From Bradyrhizobium sp. 186 (GTDB taxonomy: Bacteria > Pseudomonadota > Alphaproteobacteria > Rhizobiales > Xanthobacteraceae), in the NCBI RefSeq assembly GCF_023101685.1, contig NZ_CP082164.1:2666001-2730000 (forward strand): a stretch of 64,000 nucleotides of DNA, given 5' to 3'. Of this stretch, positions 55,381-63,789 are shown one piece after another. How positions within the stretch are numbered: position 1 is the stretch's first letter; each line of letters opens with the position of its first letter. Below the pieces are notes generated by a model that saw nothing but the letters and a program-made list of their open reading frames with translations, searched no databases and had not been told where the DNA came from. The translations under genes were made by a program, and so were the position numbers.

Positions 55381-55806
55381 TCACGAGAGGAGAATGGCTT
55401 CGAAACCAATTTCGACCTTCATCAGTTTGGAGACCGGGCAACCGGCCTTTGCTTTTGCAGCGATTGACTGGAACGCGGCCTGGTCGATACCCGGTATCTT
55501 CGCGGTGACGGTAAGATGGATCGAGGTGATGGAAAAGCCATCGCCGTCTTTGTCGATGACGACTTCCGATTTGCTGTCGACCTGCTCCGGCACGAATTTC
55601 GCCATGCCGAGTAGTCTTACGAACGACATGGTGAAACAGGCGGCGTGAGCGGCGCCTAGCAGTTCCTCCGGGTTCGTGCCCGGCTTCTCGCCGTAGCGGC
55701 TGAAGAACGTGTAGGGATGGCTTTCCAGCGCACGGCTCTCGGTCGAGACCGAGCCCTTGCCTTCGCGCAGGTCGCCGTTCCAGGCGGCAGATCCGAATCG
55801 TTTCAT
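55381..55806 (-). CDS. OsmC/Ohr family peroxiredoxin
   Basis: A 141-residue protein starting MKRFGSAAWNGDLREGKGSV. The first redox cysteine is in GAAHAACFTMSF (about residue 59) and the second in KAKAGCPVSKLM (about residue 124). NPEELLGAAHAAC is the OsmC signature. It reduces organic hydroperoxides with small thiols. A single gene between the tautomerase and azoreductase-like genes. Confidence 0.87.
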   Translation of the reverse strand: MKRFGSAAWNGDLREGKGSVSTESRALESHPYTFFSRYGEKPGTNPEELLGAAHAACFTMSFVRLLGMAKFVPEQVDSKSEVVIDKDGDGFSITSIHLTVTAKIPGIDQAAFQSIAAKAKAGCPVSKLMKVEIGFEAILLS

Positions 55807-56008
55807 GGCTCGTGCTCCATTCGTGTCGTACATGTGCCGCAGCTTGCCGGCGTGTCAGCGCCGCCGGGCCGAACCGCAACCGCCTCGCTTTGCCTTCCAT
55901 GCGTCTTTCGGCGCCTTTGCTTTGAGGTACTGGACAGCATCAAAATTGCTTCGCCAGCTCCGTCGCTTGTCTCTTTCCGGCGTCGATCATGTCGAGCGCG
56001 CGGCCGTC

Positions 56009-56566
56009 CTAGCTGTGTTCGACGGTAAGAGTTACGACACGGCGGACGCCTATAAACCGCAGCCAAAATTCAACGTAGCCGCTGAGATATTCGAAGCCTG
56101 GCTGAGAGACAATTTTGAAGCCGGCCGCGTCGCTTTGTCCCCTGACATACGCAACGAAAGCCTTATCAATGCTCAATGAGGGCCCATAGAACTGTCCGTC
56201 GAACGTAAACAGCATGTTTCGCTGACAAGACAGATCAATCAGCTGCTTGAGTTTGTAAGGGACAGAGAAATTCCACATGGGTACGCCCAGGACGATGCGG
56301 TCCGCCCGTTGGAAGCGTGAAGCCAACTCTCCGATTTTTTCCCATGTTGCCGCCTCGGCTGGCGTCATCGATTCGCCGGAGACGCCCTTGTATTTGGCGT
56401 CGATCGCCTCCGCGTTGAACTCGGGAAGTTGCTCTTGCCAAATATCCAACGTGTCGATTCTAACGTCGCGATCGCGCTCTCTATATTCGGAGAGGAATGC
56501 ATTGACGACAGCGATGGACGCAGATTTTTCCTTTCGCGGCGAGGTCACTATGTTCGGGATATTCAT
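56009..56566 (-). CDS. FMN-dependent NADH-azoreductase-like flavodoxin-fold protein
   Basis: A 185-residue AzoR-family quinone/azo reductase starting MNIPNIVTSPRKEKSASIAV. The phosphate-binding start (TSPRKEKSAS), the flavin loop PMWNFSVPYKLKQLIDL and the GFEYLSGYVEFWLRFIGV segment are present. The usual first motif xxSPRGExSxS is slightly changed, and the C-terminus is a little short. It reduces quinones or azo compounds with NAD(P)H. Confidence 0.82.
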   Translation of the reverse strand: MNIPNIVTSPRKEKSASIAVVNAFLSEYRERDRDVRIDTLDIWQEQLPEFNAEAIDAKYKGVSGESMTPAEAATWEKIGELASRFQRADRIVLGVPMWNFSVPYKLKQLIDLSCQRNMLFTFDGQFYGPSLSIDKAFVAYVRGQSDAAGFKIVSQPGFEYLSGYVEFWLRFIGVRRVVTLTVEHS

Positions 56567-56622
56567 TTTCGTTGGCCTTTCACGTAGGAGCGGGAACATG
56601 TCCGATGCGTCTTTCTCTCACC

Positions 56623-57402
56623 TCACGCACGTTGGCCGGCAGCCTCCAGGATCAGTTGCGTGATTTCATCAGGTTGAGAGATGAGGGCCAGGTGACTCGC
56701 TTTAACCTCGATGGTCCTGGCGCCCATCCGCTTGGCCATGAAGCGCTCAAGGTCTGGATTGATCGTGCGGTCTTCCGATGAAACCGCGTAGTAGCTCGGT
56801 TTTGATCGCCAGGCCGCATGGGTGGTCTTGCCTGACAGCAGCGCCTTATGGAACGGCTCCTGCACGGCGTAGAGCACCCTGGCCTTCGCTTGCGGCAAGT
56901 CGCCGGCGAAATCGCGAAGGAAGGCCTCCTCGGAAAGCCGTCCTTCGTCGCCATCGAACACGATCCCGGCCGTCGCCGGCGGCGTCGGATATGTCTTCGC
57001 GAGGGCCGCATAGTCCTCGCCCGCATCTGGCGCGCGCGCCGCCACGTAGACAAGCGCCGAGACGTTCGGATGCACACCGGCCTCCGTGACGATCATGCCG
57101 GAGAAGGAATGACCCACCAGCACTGTTGGGCCATCCTGCCGCGCCAGCACACGTTCGGCCGAAGCCACCGCCTCAGGCAGCGTGGTTAGTGGATTTTGCA
57201 CGGCCGTGGCGTTGAGCCCCGCGGCCTGCAATCGCGCGATCACCTCCGACCAGCAAGAGCCATCGGCAAACAGTCCGTGCACGAGCACGACATTGCGCGC
57301 CTTCACTGGAGTTGAATTTGCGGCCATGCCACTTGTGGACATCAGCGAAGCTGCGGCACCGGTCACGAGGGCGGCGGAAAAAGAGCGTCTGTTCATCATC
57401 AT
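56623..57402 (-). CDS. secreted alpha/beta hydrolase
   Basis: A 259-residue esterase-like protein. Its N-terminus (MMMNRRSFSAALVTGAAASL) is a twin-arginine-like signal. The oxyanion segment is VLVHGLFADGSCW, the nucleophile Ser is in LVGHSFSGMIVTEAG, the Asp probably in SEDRTINPDLE and the His in VKASHLALIS. It resembles small hydrolases linked to pyrethroid-type esterases. The start follows a GAAGGAAC site; the open frame upstream is not part of the family. Confidence 0.83.
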   Translation of the reverse strand: MMMNRRSFSAALVTGAAASLMSTSGMAANSTPVKARNVVLVHGLFADGSCWSEVIARLQAAGLNATAVQNPLTTLPEAVASAERVLARQDGPTVLVGHSFSGMIVTEAGVHPNVSALVYVAARAPDAGEDYAALAKTYPTPPATAGIVFDGDEGRLSEEAFLRDFAGDLPQAKARVLYAVQEPFHKALLSGKTTHAAWRSKPSYYAVSSEDRTINPDLERFMAKRMGARTIEVKASHLALISQPDEITQLILEAAGQRA

Positions 57403-57548
57403 GATATTTGTTCCTTCGAGGGTGGCTGGGAATGTCTGGTTGCTTGGTGTGGGCGGCGCAGAGCGGCGCCGGCCGCCTGAGAGTTTTTCGATGTCGTGTT
57501 GCCGTTCACCGCCTTTCTGTCGCCCTGATGCGAGCGCCTTGCATGGGT

Positions 57549-58823
57549 TCAAGCTTCGAGCAGTGCGTCGACATCGGGCGAATGCACGATGGTTCTGTCA
57601 CGCACAAAAGCCTCATGGTTGTTCTCGATGCTGTCGTGGTCGTAGAGATAGTTGACCATGACGCCGAAGGATTCCTGGATCGCGCGGGGTGTGGCGTTGC
57701 CGAGCCAATTGATCCGTTCGAGCCGTGCGCCGTTGCCGAGGTGAAAGCGCGCTACCGGGTCGATGCGTATCGAGGGTGGCCGCGTCAGATAGCGGGCGCA
57801 AAGCCGCAACAAGGGGGCGCGCAGCTTCTCGCTCTGCGCCGGGTCATCCCACCAGCTGCCGCTCTCGAGTTGTGGCAACAGCGCGGCATCGGGATCGCTT
57901 CCATTCGCAAGCCGTTGACCGAGCCAGCGCCGAAACCCCGGTACCGGCGACAGGGTGGAAAAACGCTTCAGTTGCGGAAACTCCCCCTTGAGCTCCTCGA
58001 CCACTTGCTTGATCAGGAAATTGCCGAACGATATGCCGCGCAGGCCGTCCTGGCAGTTGGAAATCGAATAGAAAATCGCCGTGTCAGCGCGCATGGCTTG
58101 CGCCCGTGCGGTCCGTTCATCCGTCACCCGTGCTAGCAGCGGCGGCATCGCTGTGGCCAACCCCTGCACCAGCGCGACTTCGACGAAGATCAGCGGCTCG
58201 CCGGGAAGGGCGGGATGGAAGAATGCAAAGCAGCGGCCGTCGGGCGCAAGGCGCCGCCGCAGATCGTCCCAGCCCTTGATCTCATGGACCGCCTCATAGG
58301 CGATCAGCTTTTCCAGCACCGCCGCCGGAGACTGCCAGTCGATCCGCCGCAGCTCGAGAAAACCGCGGTTGAACCAGGAGGCGAAGAGATGCTTGAGGTC
58401 GGCGTCGAGCAGCTTCAACTCCGGCTCGTCGCGCAGATGCGCAGTGAGTTCGCTGCGCATCGCGATCAGCGCGCTGGTGCCCCCGGGCGCCATGTTCATG
58501 CGCCGCAGCAGCTCCTGCCGCGGTGGATCGCTGGCTCGCGCGAGCGCGGCCGCTGCTTCCGCCGTGCCGTCGGCGAGATAGCGCTCCGCTGCCGTGCACA
58601 GCGCCGCTTTGTCGGGCTGAAACTCCGTTGCAAGGTAGCGCTGGAAGCTGTGCCGGCCGTCCGTATCGAGGACGCGCAGCACGTCGTGCAGTTCGCGCGC
58701 GACCTGCGCGCCGGACGCCTCGCCGCGCTGCGACAGCAATGTCGCTGCGAGTTGTTTCACGCGATCGACCGGCGCGGGCTTCGCGCTGGACAGGTCATTC
58801 GAGGTTTGCGTGTTCGGGGTCAT
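57549..58823 (-). CDS. malonyl-CoA decarboxylase
   Basis: A 424-residue enzyme with an N-terminal helical domain and a C-terminal acetyltransferase-like catalytic domain. Family words are YEAVHEIKGWDDLRRRL, RCFAFFHPALPGEPLIFVEV, FYSISNCQDGLRGISFGNFL and KRFSTLSPVPGFRRWL (expected active-site Ser). A catalytic His is expected in the FHLGNGARLERINWLGN region. It turns malonyl-CoA into acetyl-CoA and CO2. It is 15 bases downstream of the mdcA-like gene, so both form an operon for malonate use. Confidence 0.9.
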   Translation of the reverse strand: MTPNTQTSNDLSSAKPAPVDRVKQLAATLLSQRGEASGAQVARELHDVLRVLDTDGRHSFQRYLATEFQPDKAALCTAAERYLADGTAEAAAALARASDPPRQELLRRMNMAPGGTSALIAMRSELTAHLRDEPELKLLDADLKHLFASWFNRGFLELRRIDWQSPAAVLEKLIAYEAVHEIKGWDDLRRRLAPDGRCFAFFHPALPGEPLIFVEVALVQGLATAMPPLLARVTDERTARAQAMRADTAIFYSISNCQDGLRGISFGNFLIKQVVEELKGEFPQLKRFSTLSPVPGFRRWLGQRLANGSDPDAALLPQLESGSWWDDPAQSEKLRAPLLRLCARYLTRPPSIRIDPVARFHLGNGARLERINWLGNATPRAIQESFGVMVNYLYDHDSIENNHEAFVRDRTIVHSPDVDALLEA

Positions 58824-58838
58824 CGTTACCTCTTGTGT

Positions 58839-60491
58839 TTAACCGTGGGGGATCGTGGTCGGTCGGAATTTCGCTGGCGGCACGTAGAGTCCGCCTGACG
58901 CCGTCACGAGGTCGTCGATGGTTTGGGCCGCGAGCCAGTCGCGGGTTGCGGTGTTAACATCGATGCCGAGGTCGGAGGGGGACATCACGGTGCCGCGGCG
59001 GCGCAGGCTGTCGCTGATTTCGGTCAACTGTTGCCTGCCGAATTCAGTATCGCCAGCGACGGCGCGCAATGCCGCTTCGCGTTCCTGCGGTGATCGGCAG
59101 CGCAAAAGGTTGGCCACGCCACGTTCGGTGACGACATGAGTGACGTCGTCGCCATAGATCATCACCGGCGGTAGCGCAAAACCGGCAGAGGCTGCGAGAT
59201 CGAACGCGTCCAGCCGTTCGACAAAGCTCGGTGCGCCATTCGGCTGATGGGTCTGCACCATCTGCACCACAAGCTTGCGTCCGCGCAGGTTCTCGCCGAC
59301 TTCCTGACCTGCGCGCAGCCAGGTCGGACTGTCGTGGCGGCGGCCACGTGGGTCGGCGCCCATGTTCGGTGCGCCGCCGAAGCCTGTGATCCGGCCCTTG
59401 GTGGCCGTCGAGCTGTTGCCCTGCGCATCGATCTGCAACGTGCCGCCGATGAAGAGGTCGCAGGCATATTGTCCGGCGACCTGTGCGAGCGCGCGGTTGG
59501 ACCGCAGATTCCCGTCGGCGCCGACCGGGAAGATATCGGCGTGGTTCGAGACGTAGCGTTCCATCCCCAACTCGGAGCCGAAGCAATAGACGCTGTCGAC
59601 GAAACCGGCTTCGATCGCGGGGATCAGGGTCGGGTGCGGGTTCAGCACAAAATGGCTGGCGATCTTTCCCTTCAGCCCACGCTGGGCGGCGTAGGTTGGC
59701 AGGATCAGTTCGATCGCCGCGGTCGCATAGCCGATGCCGTGATTGAGCCGCCGCACCTGGTAGGGCTCGTAGACTGCAGCGATCGCCATCATCGCCATCA
59801 GCACGTTCTCGTTCCTGATCTTGGCGGGATCGCGCGTGAACAGCGGATCGATCAGATAGGGCTTCGGGCTCGGCACCACGACATCGATCCAGTCGCCGGG
59901 CACGTCGACGCGCGGCAGCCGATCGACGATCTCGTTGACCTGTGCGATCACGATGCCGCCGCGGAAAGCCGCCGCCTCGGCGATGGTCGGCGTGTCTTCG
60001 GTATTGGGGCCAGTGTAGAGGTTGCCGTTGCGATCCGCCTTGTCGGCGACGATCAGCGCCACGCGCGGCGTCAGGTCGACCAGCATGCGGGCGTAGAGTT
60101 CGAGATAGGTATGGATCGCCCCGATCTTCACCGTCCCGTTCGCGACCAGTTCGGCGAGCTTGCGGCTTTGCGGCCCCGCGAAGGCGAAATCCAGCCGGTT
60201 AGCGATACCACGCTCGAACACGGCGAGATGGTCGGGCAGCGCCAGCACAGACTGCACCATGTGCAGATCGTGCACCCGCGCCGGATCCACCTTGGCCAGG
60301 GCGGAGGCGAGAAAATCCGCCTGCTTCTGATTGTCGCCTTCGATCGTCACGCGGTCGCCGGGCTCGATAATTGCTTCGAGCAGCTGCGTGGCAAGATTGG
60401 CCGGGAAGACTTTTCCGCTGGTGCCGCTGAGCGCGGCAGCCCGTGCGAGACGGGAGGCGCGATCTGCTCCGCGTCGTATCGTGTCTAACAT
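58839..60491 (-). CDS. mdcA: malonate decarboxylase alpha subunit-type malonate:CoA transferase (MdcA)
   Basis: A 550-residue protein starting MLDTIRRGADRASRLARAAA behind an AAGGAG site. The MdcA family transfers malonate onto an acyl carrier or CoA in exchange for acetate. Conserved parts include KVFPANLATQLLEAIIEPGD, TRVALIVADKADRNGNLYTG-like sequence, HFVLNPHPTLIPAIEAGFVD and GFGGAPNMGADPRGRRH. None of the other mdc genes (beta, gamma, carrier, phosphoribosyl-dephospho-CoA genes) is here. The neighbour is malonyl-CoA decarboxylase, so free CoA is the likely acceptor. Confidence 0.87.
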   Translation of the reverse strand: MLDTIRRGADRASRLARAAALSGTSGKVFPANLATQLLEAIIEPGDRVTIEGDNQKQADFLASALAKVDPARVHDLHMVQSVLALPDHLAVFERGIANRLDFAFAGPQSRKLAELVANGTVKIGAIHTYLELYARMLVDLTPRVALIVADKADRNGNLYTGPNTEDTPTIAEAAAFRGGIVIAQVNEIVDRLPRVDVPGDWIDVVVPSPKPYLIDPLFTRDPAKIRNENVLMAMMAIAAVYEPYQVRRLNHGIGYATAAIELILPTYAAQRGLKGKIASHFVLNPHPTLIPAIEAGFVDSVYCFGSELGMERYVSNHADIFPVGADGNLRSNRALAQVAGQYACDLFIGGTLQIDAQGNSSTATKGRITGFGGAPNMGADPRGRRHDSPTWLRAGQEVGENLRGRKLVVQMVQTHQPNGAPSFVERLDAFDLAASAGFALPPVMIYGDDVTHVVTERGVANLLRCRSPQEREAALRAVAGDTEFGRQQLTEISDSLRRRGTVMSPSDLGIDVNTATRDWLAAQTIDDLVTASGGLYVPPAKFRPTTIPHG

Positions 60492-60568
60492 GATGGATCT
60501 CCTTCGCTGTCCTTGAAGCAAAAGGTAGGAGGCCATCATTGATTATAGAAACGATATTTTATAATATG

Positions 60569-60591
60569 ATTGATCGCACAATGGGATCAAT
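60569..60591. promoter_or_regulatory. LysR-type operator between mdcA and its regulator
   Basis: ATTGATC, a 9-base spacer, GATCAAT: a perfect dyad with the T-N11-A core expected for LysR regulators. It lies one base before the regulator's ATG and about 80 bases from the mdcA start. The place suggests autorepression of the regulator with control of the divergent malonate genes. AT-rich sequence beside it (60550-60570) probably holds the promoters. Confidence 0.6.
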
Positions 60592-60592
60592 T

Positions 60593-61453
60593 ATGCTAGA
60601 TTTCGAGTTGCTGCGTGCCTTTGTCGCCGTGGCTGATTGCAACGGTTTCCACCGCGCTGCCGAGCGGCTCAATCTGACGCAATCGACCGTGAGCCAGCAG
60701 ATCAAGCGGCTCGAGCTCGAGATCAAACGGCCCTTGTTCCGGCGGACAACGCGCAGTGTCGCACTGACCGACGATGGCGAGATGCTGCTCAGCGACGCGC
60801 GTCGCCTGTTGCAACTTGAGGAAGCGGCGCGTCATCGCCTGGCGGCGCCGCGGCTGTCCGGCATGGTGCGTCTCGGCGTGGTCGAGGAGGTTGCCGGCGG
60901 CTCGCTGCCTTCGGCGCTCGGGCGCTTTGCCAAGCTCCATGCGGGCGTGAAGCTCGAGGTGCAGATCGGCGTCAGCGCGGAATTGATCGAGCAACTCAAT
61001 GCGGGGCGGCTTGACGTCGTGTTCGCAAAGCGTCCGCTCGGAACCTCGAAAGGGCGCCTGGTGTGGCGTGAGCCGCTGGTCTGGGCCGCGGCCGACACGT
61101 TCGATCTTGTTCCGGGTGCGGCGTTGCCGCTGGCCCTGTACCGCGAGCGATCGGTCTCTCGCGAGGCTGCGCTCGCCGCGCTCAACAACAACGAACTGAC
61201 CTGGGAGATCATCTATACCAGCCCCAGCTTGACAGGCGTACGCGCGGCGGCGCTCGCGGGCCTTGCCGTCACCCCACTTCCCGCAAGCGCGCTGATCGCG
61301 GGCTTGCGCATACTCGGTGTGGAAGAGGGGCTGCCGCGGCTTCCTGACCTTGAGTTCGCGATCTACGAGAAGGCCCGGCCCGACAAGGCCGCCGCGGCAC
61401 TGGCTGCGGTTCTGCTGACCCTCGCCCAGGGGCCATCACGCCCGGCGATTTGA
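60593..61453 (+). CDS. LysR-type transcriptional regulator of the malonate genes
   Basis: A 286-residue LysR protein. The N-terminal winged helix is clear (LLRAFVAVADCNGFHRAAER, LTQSTVSQQIKRLELEI), followed by the linker helix and a periplasmic-binding-like effector domain (GMVRLGVVEEVAGGSLPSAL, LDVVFAKRPLG). The ATG at 60593 directly precedes the conserved LDFELLRAF; in-frame ATGs up to 54 bases earlier overlap the operator dyad. Divergent from mdcA, so malonate or malonyl-CoA is the likely signal. Confidence 0.85.
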   Translation: MLDFELLRAFVAVADCNGFHRAAERLNLTQSTVSQQIKRLELEIKRPLFRRTTRSVALTDDGEMLLSDARRLLQLEEAARHRLAAPRLSGMVRLGVVEEVAGGSLPSALGRFAKLHAGVKLEVQIGVSAELIEQLNAGRLDVVFAKRPLGTSKGRLVWREPLVWAAADTFDLVPGAALPLALYRERSVSREAALAALNNNELTWEIIYTSPSLTGVRAAALAGLAVTPLPASALIAGLRILGVEEGLPRLPDLEFAIYEKARPDKAAAALAAVLLTLAQGPSRPAI

Positions 61454-61619
61454 GATGAACCGGCACTTCAATCTTCGAGAGTCGGTTGTGTGTCAAGCGC
61501 TGCAGGAATCAAGGATCGCGCGAAATGAAAGAAGGCGGGCAACTGACGGGGTTTTGTGAGATGACCCTGCGAGTGTGCGGGCTGCGCTTTCAGCGACAGG
61601 CCGATGTCAGCGAACCCAA

Positions 61620-62114
61620 TCACTTGTAGAAGATGTAGTCAGCCGTGTACTCGACACGCCGCTCCGCGCCGGCGGTCGGACACGTGCCGCTTGGGCCGAC
61701 TCCGCCGGAGGTATTGACCCGTTGAACGAAACGCGCGCCGGCAAGTACTCCCGATCCAGAGGATGCTGCCGACAATAGCAGCCAGGGAATTGCGCCCGTC
61801 TTCGGAGCGGGCTCGCTCGCTAAGATACTGCCGACGATCTTCGAGCCATCAGGAGCTTCCCAGGTTGGGCCGGCATAGTGCTTGGCGAACGGCCTGCCTT
61901 GCGCGTCGATAAGCTTGGCCTCAGGGGCCTTAAAGTCCCATTCACTTCCGCCCCCCTTGACGGTGCAGACATATATCTGAACGCCTTTCGCGGCGTATTT
62001 GCCGACCAGCGGTTCTTTATGCGGAGGCGCAAGTTTGGCCGGAATGTCCTGAGCGATCGCGGAAGCCGCCAAAAGCGGAAGAGCCGCGAAGGTGAATAGC
62101 AAGCGGGTGAGCAT
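61620..62114 (-). CDS. DUF3455 family secreted protein
   Basis: A 164-residue protein with a signal peptide (cleavage after SAIAQ). Family parts are AAKGVQIYVCTVKGG, WDFKAPEAKLIDAQGRPFAKH, GPTWEAPDGSKIVGSI and WLLLSAASSGSGVLAGARFVQRVNTSGGVGP. Two cysteines (VCT, TCP) may pair. DUF3455 proteins are exported and of unknown function. Confidence 0.87.
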   Translation of the reverse strand: MLTRLLFTFAALPLLAASAIAQDIPAKLAPPHKEPLVGKYAAKGVQIYVCTVKGGGSEWDFKAPEAKLIDAQGRPFAKHYAGPTWEAPDGSKIVGSILASEPAPKTGAIPWLLLSAASSGSGVLAGARFVQRVNTSGGVGPSGTCPTAGAERRVEYTADYIFYK

Positions 62115-62278
62115 GGAGTGGTCCTTATTACAAATGCAAAGTGTCCGATCATATGGGGCTGAGACATCATCGCCACCGATCCTGTTTGCGTTGACGACGA
62201 TGGCCGTTCGCCTGAAGACGAGGGCTAACCACCAATTGGCGCCGTCTGCCTACGCCTGGATCGGACGGAAAGCTCTCA

Positions 62279-63319
62279 TCAGGTCAGACCGACCCATCCA
62301 GCGAAGTCCGGGATGATAGTCGAGCGCATGGCCGAGATTGTTTGGAGCGATGCAGCGAGCGGCAGATCTCCGAAAGCGAGTTGGCACATGAGGTATGTCA
62401 CACCTGCCTCAACGACCTGGTTCTTGAGCGATTCTCGCACCGTTGAAGGTGATCCGACCAGGCAGAAGCCGTCGTCCAGGGCTTGCTCGAACGACTTCGG
62501 CAGATTCGGCGGAATCGGCAAATTACGGGTGCGCGACAGGAAGGTGAATGTCTTGAACCAGCGCGCATAGGCTGGAGCGGCCAGAGCGCGCGCCTCAACG
62601 TCGGACCCGGCAATCACGACAATGCGAACCATACCAAGCAGCGGCATGACTTGCGTTGGCCGGGTTGACCAGTGGGCGCGATACGCGTCGGTAATTGCCC
62701 GGATCGCGCCGCTCTTTCCGACACAAGCGATGTTGATCGAACTCTCGGCAGCCCATCGGGCCGTCTCCGGCTTCATCGCCCCGTACCACAGAGGTGGATA
62801 GGGTTTCTGGATCGTTGAGAGCGCAATCGGCACGTCGCAGAAGCTGAAATGGCGACCGCTGTACGTAAGCGTATTGGTATCCATGGCCTTGAGAACGATC
62901 TCGGCCGCCTCGCTGTAGCGGTCTTGCGCCTCCGCCGGCGAAACGCCGAAAAACGAAAGTTCGAGTGGAACTGCGCCGCGGCCAATGCCAAGATCGAGTC
63001 TGCCCCCACTCAGCTGATCCAACATGCAGATTTCCTCGAAAGCGCGCAGCGGGTGATAAAGATTCAACAACATCACCAATGGTCCGAGTCTCATTTTTCT
63101 GGTGCGTTGCGCCACGGCGGACAAGAACAAATTGGGTGAAGCCGCCAGACCGTGTGGCGTGCCGTGATGTTCAGCGACGTGATAAGCGCGGAAGCCAGCT
63201 TCATCGCAAGCCGCGGCGATTTCTAATCGATCGTTGTACTGCTCGCGAAGGCTTCCACCCGCGTGATCCAAATGATCAAAAATCCCAAAGCTGAGGGCCG
63301 GCACAGCTTCACAATTCAT
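62279..63319 (-). CDS. LLM class flavin-dependent oxidoreductase (luciferase-like)
   Basis: A 346-residue TIM-barrel monooxygenase starting MNCEAVPALSFGIFDHLDHA behind an AAGGGAG site. Typical words are FRAYHVAEHHGTPHG, AQRTRKMRLGPLVMLL, EEICMLDQLSGGRLDLGIGRG and YPPLWYGAMKP. Such enzymes use reduced flavin from a separate reductase, often to break C-S or C-N bonds or oxidise aldehydes. No partner reductase is adjacent. Confidence 0.88.
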   Translation of the reverse strand: MNCEAVPALSFGIFDHLDHAGGSLREQYNDRLEIAAACDEAGFRAYHVAEHHGTPHGLAASPNLFLSAVAQRTRKMRLGPLVMLLNLYHPLRAFEEICMLDQLSGGRLDLGIGRGAVPLELSFFGVSPAEAQDRYSEAAEIVLKAMDTNTLTYSGRHFSFCDVPIALSTIQKPYPPLWYGAMKPETARWAAESSINIACVGKSGAIRAITDAYRAHWSTRPTQVMPLLGMVRIVVIAGSDVEARALAAPAYARWFKTFTFLSRTRNLPIPPNLPKSFEQALDDGFCLVGSPSTVRESLKNQVVEAGVTYLMCQLAFGDLPLAASLQTISAMRSTIIPDFAGWVGLT

Positions 63320-63330
63320 GGCCGCTCCCT

Positions 63331-63594
63331 TCAACCTAACAGCTTCGCCGCTGCTTTAGCGACGACGATCGCCAACCCGTCCGTTTTTCGAGATTTGCCC
63401 GCAAGCACCAGTTCGCGGAGGAGTAGCATTTGTTGGGTCAGCATTGCATCTCTCAAAGTTTCATAGCCCAGACGATGCCTGATCATCTTAAGCAGTAGGT
63501 CGGCAAATTCCTTGGGCAGTCGCGCACCGACCGCCGCGTTTCCTTGACGCTCGCCGTGCGTGAGTTCCGGCCAGACGGGCGCTCGCGAGTTCAT
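63331..63594 (-). CDS. 87-residue hypothetical protein
   Basis: Starts MNSRAPVWPELTHGERQGNA and continues LPKEFADLLLKMIRHRLGYE, then TLRDAMLTQQMLLLRELVLA, a helical amphipathic domain. It lies 11 bases before the monooxygenase start on the same strand, so the two are probably co-transcribed. It may be a truncated form of a longer regulator; no family recognised. Confidence 0.4.
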   Translation of the reverse strand: MNSRAPVWPELTHGERQGNAAVGARLPKEFADLLLKMIRHRLGYETLRDAMLTQQMLLLRELVLAGKSRKTDGLAIVVAKAAAKLLG

Positions 63595-63789
63595 GTCATC
63601 CAGTTCGTTGCCATTGGCACGTTCGTAACAGGTTCACGGGGACTTTTTCTGCACGAAGCCATTTGTCACGAGTCAGTGACCATGTTGCGCAAGGGGCCTC
63701 TTCGATCGAATTGTTCTAGGCAACGCAACGTTCCAGTCACACCGCATTCGAGTGCTTTTGGTTTCGCAACGACACAGAAGGTAAGCGCA

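Noticed and set aside
59247..60488. Plus-strand open frame of 413 codons opposite mdcA
   Set aside because: Antisense shadow of a clear MdcA gene with no recognisable motif or ribosome-binding site.
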